From Luzula sylvatica (Eukaryota > Streptophyta > Magnoliopsida > Poales > Juncaceae): a stretch of 64,000 bases of DNA. The stretch spans positions 32,037,314-32,101,313 of the forward strand of contig OX326958.1 of NCBI GenBank assembly GCA_946800325.1, given 5' to 3'. Below the pieces are notes generated by a model. The model searched no databases, was not told where the DNA came from, and saw nothing but the letters and a program-made list of their open reading frames with translations. Each line of letters starts with the position of its first letter. The first letter of the stretch is position 1. Both the position numbers and the translations under genes were made by a program. Positions 25,061-37,377 of this stretch are shown one piece after another.

Positions 25061-25184
25061 ACGTGTTTTTAGATCATTTGTATCGTATCTTTTACTACAT
25101 AACTTTTAACCAAATTTCACAAACACTAAGAAAGTTTGTTTTTCAATTCAAAACAAGATTTTTGCGCTTTGTGGAGTTCAAATA

Positions 25185-28100
25185 ACGTGTTTTGAGATCA
25201 TTTGTATCGTATCTTTTGAGTACATAACTTTTCACCAAATTTCACAAACACTAAGAAAGTCTGTTTTCCGATTCAAAACAAGATTTTAACGCTTTGAGGA
25301 GCTCAAATAACGTGTTTTGAGATCATTTGTATCGTATCTTTTACTACATAACTTTTCACCAAATTTCTCAAACACTAAGAAAGTTTGTTTTTCGAAACAA
25401 AACAAGATTTTAACGCTTTGTGGAGTTCAAATAACGTGTTTTGAGATCATTTGTATCGTATCTTTTACTACATAAATTTTCACCAAATTTCACAAACACT
25501 AAGAAAGTTTGTTTTTCGATTCAAAACAAGATTTTAGCGCTTTGTGGAGTTCAAATAACGTGTTTTTAGATCATTTGTATCGTATCTTTTACTACATAAC
25601 TTTTCACCAAATTTCACATACACTAAGAAAGTTTGTTTTTCGATTCAAAACAAGATTTTAACGCTTTGTGGAGTTCAAATAACGTGTTCTGAGATCATTT
25701 GTATCGTATCTTTTACTACATAACTTTTCACCAAATTTCACAAATACTAAGAAAGTTTGTTTTTCGATTCAAAACAAGATTTTAACGCTTTGTGGAGTTC
25801 AAATAACGTGTTTTAGATCATTTGTATCATATCTTTTACTACATAACTTTTCACCAAATTTCACAAACAATAAGAAAGTTTGTTTTTCGATTCAAAACAA
25901 GATTTTTGCGCATTGTGGAGTTCAAATAACTTGTTTTGAGATCATTTGTATCGTATCTTTTACTACATAACTTTTCACCAAATTTCACAAACACTAAGAA
26001 AGTTTGTTTTTCGATTCAAAACAAGATTTTAAAGCTTTGTGGAGTTCAAAAAACGTGTTCTGAGATCATTTGTATCGTATCTTTTACTACATAACTTTTG
26101 ACCAAATTTCACAAACACTAAGAAAGTTTGTTTTTCGATTCAAAACAAGATTTTAACGCTTTGTGGAGTTCAAATAACGTGTTCTGAGATCATTTGTATG
26201 GTATCTTTTACTACATAAATTTTCACCAAATTTCACAAACACTAAGAAAGTTTGTTTTTCGATTCAAAACAAGATTTTAACGCTTTGTGGAGTTCAAATA
26301 ACGTGTTCTGAGATCATTTGTATGGTATCTTTTACTACATAAATTTTCACCAAATTTCACAAACACAAAGAAAGTTTGTTTTTCGATTCAAAACAAGATT
26401 TTAACGCTTTGTGGAGTTCAAATAACGTGTTCTGAGATCATTTGTATGGTATCTTTTACTACATAAATTTTCACCAAATTTCACAAACACTAAGAAAGTT
26501 TGTTTTTCGATTCAAAACAAGATTTTAGCGCTTTGTGGAGTTCAAATAACGTGTTTTTAGATCATTTGTATCGTATCTTTTACTACATAACTTTTCACCA
26601 AATTTCACAAACACTAAGAAAGTTTGTTTTTCGATTCAAAACAAGATTTTAACGCTTTGTGGAGTTCAAATAACGTGTTTTGAGATCATTTGTGTCGTAT
26701 CTTTTACTACATAACTTTTCACCAAATTTCACAAACACTAAGAAAGTTTGTTTTTCGATTCAAAACAAGATTTTAACGCTTTGAGGAGTTCAAATAACGT
26801 GTTTTTAGATCATTTGTATCGTATCTTTTACAACATAACTTTTCACCGAATTTCACAAACACTAAGAAAGTTTGTTTTTCGATTAAAAACAAGATTTTAA
26901 CGTTTTGATGATTTCAATTAACGTGTTTTTAGATCATTTGTATCGTATCTTTTACTACATAACTTTTCACCAAATTTCACAAACACTAAGAAAGTTTGTT
27001 TTTCGATTCAAAACAAGATTTTAGCGCTTTGTGGAGTTCAAATAACGTGTTTTGAGATCATTTGTATCGTATCTTTTACTACATAACTTTTCACCAAATT
27101 TCACAAACACTAAGAAAGTTTGTTTTTCGATTCAAAACAAGATTTTAACGCTTTGTGGAGTTCAAATAACGTGTTCTGAGATCATTTGTATCGTATCTTT
27201 TACTACATAACTTTTCACCAAATTTCACAAACACTAAGAAAGTTTGTTTTTCGATTCAAAACAAGATTTTAACGCTTTGAGGAGTTCAAATAACGTGTTA
27301 TTAGATCATTTGTATCGTATCTTTTGAGTACATAACTTTTCACCAAATTTCACAAACACTAAGAAAGTCTGTTGTCCGATTCAAAACAAGATTTTAACGC
27401 TTTGAGGAGCTCAAATAACGTGTTTTGAGATCATTTGTATCGTATCTTTTACTACATAACTTTTCACCAAATTTCACAAACACTAAGAAAGTCTGTTTTT
27501 CGATACAAAACAAGATTTTAACGCTTTGAGGAGTTCAAATAACGTGTTTTGAGATTATTTCTATCGTAACTTTTAACTACATAACTTTTCACCACATTTC
27601 ACAAACACTAAGAAAGTTTGTTTTTCGATTCAAAACAAGATTTTAACGCTTTGTGCAGTTCAAATAACGTGTTTTGAGATCATTTGTGTCGTACCTTTTA
27701 CTACATAACTTTTCACCAAATTTCACAAACACTAAGAAAGTTTGTTTTTCGATTCAAAACAAGATTTTAACACTTTGAGGAGTTCAAATAACGTGTTTTT
27801 AGATCATTTGTATCGTATCTTTTACTACATAACTTTTCACCAAATTTCACAAACACTAAGAAAGTTTGTTTTTCGATTCAAAACAAGATTTTAACGCTTT
27901 GTGGAGTTCAAATAACGTGTTTTGAGATCATTTGTGTCGTACCTTTTACTACATAACTTTTCACCAAATTTCACAAACACTAAGAAAGTTTGTTTTTCGA
28001 TTCAAAATAAGATTTTAACGCTTTGAGGAGTTCAAATAACGTGTTTTTAGATCATTTGTATCGTATCTTTTACTACATAACTTTTCACCGAATTTCACAA

Positions 28101-29032
28101 ACTCTAAGAACGTTTGTTTTTCGATTCAAAACAAGATTTTAACGCTTTGTGGAGTTCAAATAACGTGTTTTGAGATCATTTGTATCGTATCTTTTACTAC
28201 ATAAATTTTCACCAAATTTCACAAACACTAAGAAAGTTTGTTTTTCGATTCAAAACAAGATTTTAGCGCTTTGTGGAGTTCAAATAACGTGTTTTTAGAT
28301 CATTTGTATCGTATCTTTTACTACATAACTTTTCACCAAATTTCACAAACACTAAGAAAGTTTGTTTTTCGATTCAAAACAAGATTTTAACGTTTTGTGG
28401 AGTTCAAATAACGTGTTTTGAGATCATTTGTATCGTATCTTTTACTACATAACTTTTCACCAAATTTCACAAACACTAAGAAAGTTTGTTTTTCGATTCA
28501 AAACAAGATTTTAACGCTTTGTGGAGTTCAAATAACGTGTTCTGAGATCATTTGTATCGTATCTTTTACTACATAACTTTTCACCAAATTTCACAAACAC
28601 TAAGAAAGTTTGTTTTTCGATTCAAAACAAGATTTTAACGCTTTGAGGAGTTCAAATAACGTGTTATTAGATCATTTGTATCGTATCTTTTGAGTACATA
28701 ACTTTTCACCAAATTTCACAAACACTAAGAAAGTCTGTTGTCCGATTCAAAACAAGATTTTAACGCTTTGAGGAGCTCAAATAACGTGTTTTGAGATCAT
28801 TTGTATCGTATCTTTTACTACATAACTTTTCACCAAATTTCACAAACACTAAGAAAGTCTGTTTTTCGATACAAAACAAGATTTTAACGCTTTGAGGAGT
28901 TCAAATAACGTGTTTTGAGATTATTTCTATCGTAACTTTTAACTACATAACTTTTCACCACATTTCACAAACACTAAGAAAGTTTGTTTTTCGATTCAAA
29001 ACAAGATTTTTGCGCTTTGTGGAGTTCAAATA
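25185..29032 (+). repeat. Family C unit 5, 31 monomers, 3,848 bp
   Basis: This is the partner of unit 2 at +14,396 bp, with identical monomer order. It differs at scattered bases, for example TTTCTCAAAC near 25,365 and CGAAACAAAAC near 25,392, which unit 2 lacks but unit 4 has. The beginning of unit 5 is therefore closer to unit 4 than to unit 2, consistent with a conversion or a junction there. Confidence 0.9.
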
Positions 29033-32000
29033 ACGTGTTTTGAGATCATTTGTATCGTATCTTTTGAGTACATAACTTTTCACCAAATTTCACAAACACT
29101 AAGAAAGTCTGTTTTCCGATTCAAAACAAGATTTTAACGCTTTGAGGAGCTCAAATAACGTGTTTTGAGATCATTTGTATCGTATCTTTTACTACATAAC
29201 TTTTCACCAAATTTCACAAACACTAAGAAAGTTTGTTTTTCGATACAAAACAAGATTTTAACGCTTTGTGGAGTTCAAATAACGTGTTTTGAGATCATTT
29301 GTATCGTATCTTTTACTACATAAATTTTCACCAAATTTCACAAACACTAAGAAAGTTTGTTTTTCGATTCAAAACAAGATTTTAGCGCTTTGTGGAGTTC
29401 AAATAACGTGTTTTTAGATCATTTGTATCGTATCTTTTACTACATAACTTTTCACCAAATTTCACATACACTAAGAAAGTTTGTTTTTCGATTCAAAACA
29501 AGATTTTAACGCTTTGTGGAGTTCAAATAACGTGTTCTGAGATCATTTGTATCGTATCTTTTACTACATAACTTTTCACCAAATTTCACAAATACTAAGA
29601 AAGTTTGTTTTTCGATTCAAAACAAGATTTTAACGCTTTGTGGAGTTCAAATAACGTGTTTTAGATCATTTGTATCATATCTTTTACTACATAACTTTTC
29701 ACCAAATTTCACAAACAATAAGAAAGTTTGTTTTTCGATTCAAAACAAGATTTTTGCGCATTGTGGAGTTCAAATAACTTGTTTTGAGATCATTTGTATC
29801 GTATCTTTTACTACATAACTTTTCACCAAATTTCACAAACACTAAGAAAGTTTGTTTTTCGATTCAAAACAAGATTTTAAAGCTTTGTGGAGTTCAAAAA
29901 ACGTGTTCTGAGATCATTTGTATCGTATCTTTTACTACTTAACTTTTGACCAAATTTCACAAACACTAAGAAAGTTTGTTTTTCGATTCAAAACAAGATT
30001 TTAACGCTTTGTGGAGTTCAAATAACGTGTTCTGAGATCATTTGTATGGTATCTTTTACTACATAAATTTTCACCAAATTTCACAAACACTAAGAAAGTT
30101 TGTTTTTCGATTCAAAACAAGATTTTAACGCTTTGTGGAGTTCAAATAACGTGTTCTGAGATCATTTGTATGGTATCTTTTACTACATAAATTTTCACCA
30201 AATTTCACAAACACTAAGAAAGTTTGTTTTTCGATTCAAAACAAGATTTTAACGCTTTGTGGAGTTCAAATAACGTGTTCTGAGATCATTTGTATGGTAT
30301 CTTTTACTACATAAATTTTCACCAAATTTCACAAACACTAAGAAAGTTTGTTTTTCGATTCAAAACAAGATTTTAGCGCTTTGTGGAGTTCAAATAACGT
30401 GTTTTGAGATCATTTGTGTCGTATCTTTTACTACATAACTTTTCACCAAATTTCACAAACACTAAGAAATGTTGTTTTTCGATTCAAAACAAGATTTTAA
30501 CGCTTTGAGGAGTTCAAATAACGTGTTTTTAGATCATTTGTATCGTATCTTTTACAACATAACTTTTCACCGAATTTCACAAACACTAAGAAAGTTTGTT
30601 TTTCGATTAAAAACAAGATTTTAACGTTTTGATGATTTCAATTAACGTGTTTTTAGATCATTTGTATCGTATCTTTTACTACATAACTTTTCACCAAATT
30701 TCACAAACACTAAGAAAGTTTGTTTTTCGATTCAAAACAAGATTTTAACGCTTTGTGGAGTTCAAATAACGTGTTTTGAGATCATTTGTGTCGTATCTTT
30801 TACTACATAACTTTTCACCAAATTTCACAAACACTAAGAAAGTTTGTTTTTCGATTCAAAACAAGATTTTAACGCTTTGAGGAGTTCAAATAACGTGTTT
30901 TTAGATCATTTGTATCGTATCTTTTACAACATAACTTTTCACCGAATTTCACAAACACTAAGAAAGTTTGTTTTTCGATTAAAAACAAGATTTTAACGTT
31001 TTGATGATTTCAATTAACGTGTTTTTAGATCATTTGTATCGTATCTTTTACTACATAACGTTTCACCAAATTTCACAAACACTAAGAAAGTTTGTTTTTC
31101 GATTCAAAACAAGATTTTAACGCTTTGTGGAGTTCAAATAACGTGTTCTGAGATCATTTGTATCGTATCTTTTACTACATAACTTTTCACCAAATTTCAC
31201 AAACACTAAGAAAGTTTGTTTTTCGATTCAAAACAAGATTTTAACGCTTTGAGGAGTTCAAATAACGTGTTATTAGATCATTTGTATCGTATCTTTTGAG
31301 TACATAACTTTTCACCAAATTTCACAAACACTAAGAAAGTCTGTTGTCCGATTCAAAACAAGATTTTAACGCTTTGAGGAGCTCAAATAACGTGTTTTGA
31401 GATCATTTGTATCGTATCTTTTACTACATAACTTTTCACCAAATTTCACAAACACTAAGAAAGTCTGTTTTTCGATACAAAACAAGATTTTAACGCTTTG
31501 AGGAGTTCAAATAACGTGTTTTGAGATTATTTCTATCGTAACTTTTAACTACATAACTTTTCACCACATTTCACAAACACTAAGAAAGTTTGTTTTTCGA
31601 TTCAAAACAAGATTTTAACGCTTTGTGCAGTTCAAATAACGTGTTTTGAGATCATTTGTGTCGTACCTTTTACTACATAACTTTTCACCAAATTTCACAA
31701 ACACTAAGAAAGTTTGTTTTTCGATTCAAAACAAGATTTTAACACTTTGAGGAGTTCAAATAACGTGTTTTTAGATCATTTGTATCGTATCTTTTACTAC
31801 ATAACTTTTCACCAAATTTCACAAACACTAAGAAAGTTTGTTTTTCGATTCAAAACAAGATTTTAACGCTTTGTGGAGTTCAAATAACGTGTTTTGAGAT
31901 CATTTGTGTCGTACCTTTTACTACATAACTTTTCACCAAATTTCACAAACACTAAGAAAGTTTGTTTTTCGATTCAAAATAAGATTTTAACGCTTTGAGG

Positions 32001-34118
32001 AGTTCAAATAACGTGTTTTTAGATCATTTGTATCGTATCTTTTACTACATAACTTTTCACCGAATTTCACAAACTCTAAGAACGTTTGTTTTTCGATTCA
32101 AAACAAGATTTTAACGCTTTGTGGAGTTCAAATAACGTGTTTTGAGATCATTTGTATCGTATCTTTTACTACATAAATTTTCACCAAATTTCACAAACAC
32201 TAAGAAAGTTTGTTTTTCGATTCAAAACAAGATTTTAGCGCTTTGTGGAGTTCAAATAACGTGTTTTTAGATCATTTGTATCGTATCTTTTACTACATAA
32301 CTTTTCACCAAATTTCACAAACACTAAGAAAGTTTGTTTTTCGATTCAAAATAAGATTTTAACGCTTTGAGGAGTTCAAATAACGTGTTTTTAGATCATT
32401 TGTATCGTATCTTTTACTACATAACTTTTCACCGAATTTCACAAACTCTAAGAACGTTTGTTTTTCGATTCAAAACAAGATTTTAACGCTTTGTGGAGTT
32501 CAAATAACGTGTTTTGAGATCATTTGTATCGTATCTTTTACTACATAAATTTTCACCAAATTTCACAAACACTAAGAAAGTTTGTTTTTCGATTCAAAAC
32601 AAGATTGTAACGCTTTGTGGAGTTCAAATAACGTGTTTTGAGATCATTTGTATCGTATCTTTTGAGTACATAACTTTTCACCAAATTTCACAAACACTAA
32701 GAAAGTCTGTTTTCCGATTCAAAACAAGATTTTAACGCTTTGAGGAGCTCAAATAACGTGTTTTGAGATCATTTGTATCGTATCTTTTACTACATAACTT
32801 TTCACCAAATTTCACAAACACTAAGAAAGTTTGTTTTTCGATACAAAACAAGATTTTAACGCTTTGTGGAGTTCAAATAACGTGTTTTGAGATCATTTGT
32901 ATCGTATCTTTTACTACATAAATTTTCACCAAATTTCACAAACACTAAGAAAGTTTGTTTTTCGATTCAAAACAAGATTTTAGCGCTTTGTGGAGTTCAA
33001 ATAACGTGTTTTTAGATCATTTGTATCGTATCTTTTACTACATAACTTTTCACCAAATTTCACATACACTAAGAAAGTTTGTTTTTCGATTCAAAACAAG
33101 ATTTTAACGCTTTGTGGAGTTCAAATAACGTGTTCTGAGATCATTTGTATCGTATCTTTTACTACATAACTTTTCACCAAATTTCACAAATACTAAGAAA
33201 GTTTGTTTTTCGATTCAAAACAAGATTTTAACGCTTTGTGGAGTTCAAATAACGAGTTTTAGATCATTTGTATCGTATCTTTTACTACATAACTTTTCAC
33301 CAAATTTCACAAACACTAAGAAAGTTTGTTTTTCGATTCAAAACAAGATTTTTGCGCTTTGTGGAGTTCAAATAACTTGTTTTGAGATCATTTGTATCGT
33401 ATCTTTTACTACATAACTTTTCACCAAATTTCACAAACACTAAGAAAGTTTGTTTTTCGATTCAAAACAAGATTTTAAAGCTTTGTGGAGTTCAAATAAC
33501 GTGTTCTGAGATCATTTGTATCTTATCTCTTACTACATAACTTTTCACCAAATTTCACAAACACTAAGAAAGTTTGTTTTTCGATACAAAACAAGATTTT
33601 AACGCTTTGTGGAGTTCAAATAACGTGTTTTGAGATCATTTGTATCGTATCTTTTACTACATAAATTTTCACCAAAGTTCTCAAACACTAAGAAAGTTTG
33701 TTTTTCGATTCAAAACAAGATTTTAGCGCTTTGTGGAGTTCAAATAACGTGTTTTTAGATCATTTGTATCGTATCTTTTACTACATAACTTTTCACCAAA
33801 TTTCACATACACTAAGAAAGTTTGTTTTTCGATTCAAAACAAGATTTTAACGCTTTGTGGAGTTCAAATAACGTGTTTTGAGATCATTTGTATCGTATCT
33901 TTTACTACATAAATTTTCACCAAATTTCACAAACACTAAGAAAGTTTGTTTTTCGATTCAAAACAAGATTTTAGCGCTTTGTGGAGTTCAAATAACGTGT
34001 TTTTAGATCATTTGTATCGTATCTTTTACTACATAACTTTTAACCAAATTTCACAAACACTAAGAAAGTTTGTTTTTCAATTCAAAACAAGATTTTTGCG
34101 CTTTGTGGAGTTCAAATA
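29033..34118 (+). repeat. Family C unit 6, 41 monomers, 5,086 bp
   Basis: This is the partner of unit 3 at +14,396 bp. Shared rare changes include TACTACTTAACTTTTGACC (near 29,934, and 15,538 in unit 3), TATCTTATCTCTTAC (near 33,523) and AAAGTTCTCAAAC (near 33,674). Private changes in this copy include AAGAAATGTTG near 30,466. Unit 3 privately has GAGATGATTTG near 15,517 and TATGGTATC near 17,025. Confidence 0.92.
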
Positions 34119-37100
34119 ACGTGTTTTGAGATCATTTGTATCGTATCTTTTGAGTACATAACTTTTCACCAAATTTCACAAACACTAAGAAAGTCTGTTT
34201 TCCGATTCAAAACAAGATTTTAACGCTTTGAGGAGCTCAAATAACGTGTTTTGAGATCATTTGTATCGTATCTTTTACTACATAACTTTTCACCAAATTT
34301 CACAAACACTAAGAAAGTTTGTTTTTCGAAACAAAACAAGATTTTAACGCTTTGTGGAGTTCAAATAACGTGTTTTGAGATCATTTGTATCGTATCTTTT
34401 ACTACATAAATTTTCACCAAATTTCACAAACACTAAGAAAGTTTGTTTTTCGATTCAAAACAAGATTTTAGCGCTTTGTGGAGTTCAAATAACGTGTTTT
34501 TAGATCATTTGTATCGTATCTTTTACTACATAACTTTTCACCAAATTTCACATACACTAAGAAAGTTTGTTTTTCGATTCAAAACAAGATTTTAACGCTT
34601 TGTGGAGTTCAAATAACGTGTTCTGAGATCATTTGTATCGTATCTTTTACTACATAACTTTTCACCAAATTTCACAAATACTAAGAAAGTTTGTTTTTCG
34701 ATTCAAAACAAGATTTTAACGCTTTGTGGAGTTCAAATAACGTGTTTTAGATCATTTGTATCATATCTTTTACTACATAACTTTTCACCAAATTTCACAA
34801 ACAATAAGAAAGTTTGTTTTTCGATTCAAAACAAGATTTTTGCGCATTGTGGAGTTCAAATAACTTGTTTTGAGATCATTTGTATCGTATCTTTTACTAC
34901 ATAACTTTTCACCAAATTTCACAAACACTAAGAAAGTTTGTTTTTCGATTCAAAACAAGATTTTAAAGCTTTGTGGAGTTCAAAAAACGTGTTCTGAGAT
35001 CATTTGTATCGTGTCTTTTACTACATAACTTTTGACCAAATTTCACAAACACTAAGAAAGTTTGTTTTTCGATTCAAAACAAGATTTTAACGCTTTGTGG
35101 AGTTCAAATAACGTGTTCTGAGATCATTTGTATGGTATCTTTTACTACATAAATTTTCACCAAATTTCACAAACACTAAGAAAGTTTGTTTTTCGATTCA
35201 AAACAAGATTTTAACGCTTTGTGGAGTTCAAATAACGTGTTCTGAGATCATTTGTATGGTATCTTTTACTACATAAATTTTCACCAAATTTCACAAACAC
35301 AAAGAAAGTTTGTTTTTCGATTCAAAACAAGATTTTAACGCTTTGTGGAGTTCAAATAACGTGTTCTGAGATCATTTGTATGGTATCTTTTACTACATAA
35401 ATTTTCACCAAATTTCACAAACACTAAGAAAGTTTGTTTTTCGATTCAAAACAAGATTTTAGCGCTTTGTGGAGTTCAAATAACGTGTTTTTAGATCATT
35501 TGTATCGTATCTTTTACTACATAACTTTTCACCAAATTTCACAAACACTAAGAAAGTTTGTTTTTCGATTCAAAACAAGATTTTAACGCTTTGTGGAGTT
35601 CAAATAACGTGTTTTGAGATCATTTGTGTCGTATCTTTTACTACATAACTTTTCACCAAATTTCACAAACACTAAGAAAGTTTGTTTTTCGATTCAAAAC
35701 AAGATTTTAACGCTTTGAGGAGTTCAAATAACGTGTTTTTAGATCATTTGTATCGTATCTTTTACAACATAACTTTTCACCGAATTTCACAAACACTAAG
35801 AAAGTTTGTTTTTCGATTAAAAACAAGATTTTAACGTTTTGATGATTTCAATTAACGTGTTTTTAGATCATTTGTATCGTATCTTTTACTACATAACTTT
35901 TCACCAAATTTCACAAACACTAAGAAAGTTTGTTTTTCGATTCAAAACAAGATTTTAGCGCTTTGTGGAGTTCAAATAACGTGTTTTGAGATCATTTGTA
36001 TCGTATCTTTTACTACATAACTTTTCACCAAATTTCACAAACACTAAGAAAGTTTGTTTTTCGATTCAAAACAAGATTTTAACGCTTTGTGGAGTTCAAA
36101 TAACGTGTTCTGAGATCATTTGTATCGTATCTTTTACTACATAACTTTTCACCAAATTTCACAAACACTAAGAAAGTTTGTTTTTCGATTCAAAACAAGA
36201 TTTTAACGCTTTGAGGAGTTCAAATAACGTGTTATCAGATCATTTGTATCGTATCTTTTGAGTACATAACTTTTCACCAAATTTCACAAACACTAAGAAA
36301 GTCTGTTGTCCGATTCAAAACAAGATTTTAACGCTTTGAGGAGCTCAAATAACGTGTTTTGAGATCATTTGTATCGTATCTTTTACTACATAACTTTTCA
36401 CCAAATTTCACAAACACTAAGAAAGTCTGTTTTTCGATACAAAACAAGATTTTAACGCTTTGAGGAGTTCAAATAACGTGTTTTGAGATTATTTCTATCG
36501 TAACTTTTAACTACATAACTTTTCACCACATTTCACAAACACTAAGAAAGTTTGTTTTTCGATTCAAAACAAGATTTTAACGCTTTGTGCAGTTCAAATA
36601 ACGTGTTTTTAGATCATTTGTGTCGTACCTTTTACTACATAACTTTTCACCAAATTTCACAAACACTAAGAAAGTTTGTTTTTCGATTCAAAACAAGATT
36701 TTAACACTTTGAGGAGTTCAAATAACGTGTTTTTAGATCATTTGTATCGTATCTTTTACTACATAACTTTTCACCAAATTTCACAAACACTAAGAAAGTT
36801 TGTTTTTCGATTCAAAACAAGATTTTAACGCTTTGTGGAGTTCAAATAACGTGTTTTGAGATCATTTGTGTCGTACCTTTTACTACATAACTTTTCACCA
36901 AATTTCACAAACACTAAGAAAGTTTGTTTTTCGATTCAAAATAAGATTTTAACGCTTTGAGGAGTTCAAATAACGTGTTTTTAGATCATTTGTATCGTAT
37001 CTTTTACTACATAACTTTTCACCGAATTTCACAAACTCTAAGAACGTTTGTTTTTCGATTCAAAACAAGATTTTAACGCTTTGTGGAGTTCAAATAACGT

Positions 37101-37377
37101 GTTTTGAGATCATTTGTATCGTATCTTTTACTACATAAATTTTCACCAAATTTCACAAACACTAAGAAAGTTTGTTTTTCGATTCAAAACAAGATTTTAG
37201 CGCTTTGTGGAGTTCAAATAACGTGTTTTTAGATCATTTGTATCGTATCTTTTACTACATAACTTTTCACCAAATTTCACAAACACTAAGAAAGTTTGTT
37301 TTTCGATTCAAAACAAGATTTTAACGTTTTGTGGAGTTCAAATAACGTGTTTTGAGATCATTTGTATCGTATCTTTT
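34119..37377 (+). repeat. Family C unit 7, truncated partner of unit 4
   Basis: This stretch follows unit 4 at +14,396 bp until 37,377. There the monomer that reads CTTTTACTAC in unit 4 (near 22,981) reads CTTTTGAGTAC. Private changes include TCGTGTCTTTT near 35,010, GTTATCAGATC near 36,232 and GTTTTTAG joined to GTGTCGTACC near 36,604. Confidence 0.9.

Larger units (their letters stand above)
19723..25184 (+). repeat. Family C unit 4, 44 monomers, 5,462 bp
   Basis: The unit begins at the GAGTAC anchor. The stretch from about 19.55 to 23.39 kb matches about 25.01-28.85 kb at an offset of 5,462 bp. Within the unit, 21,831-23,445 is tandemly duplicated as 23,446-25,060. The end of the unit has a hybrid monomer (24,937-25,060) that joins a GTTTTGAG start to an AGCGCT end. 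Confidence 0.9.
25185..37377 (+). repeat. Segmental duplication of satellite, copy 2 (12.2 kb)
   Basis: This is the right copy of the 14,396-bp-offset duplication. It ends at 37,377 where a GAGTAC monomer replaces the ACTAC form. The offset equals the sum of three family C unit lengths (3,848 + 5,086 + 5,462), or 116 monomers, so the event kept monomer register. Confidence 0.93.
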
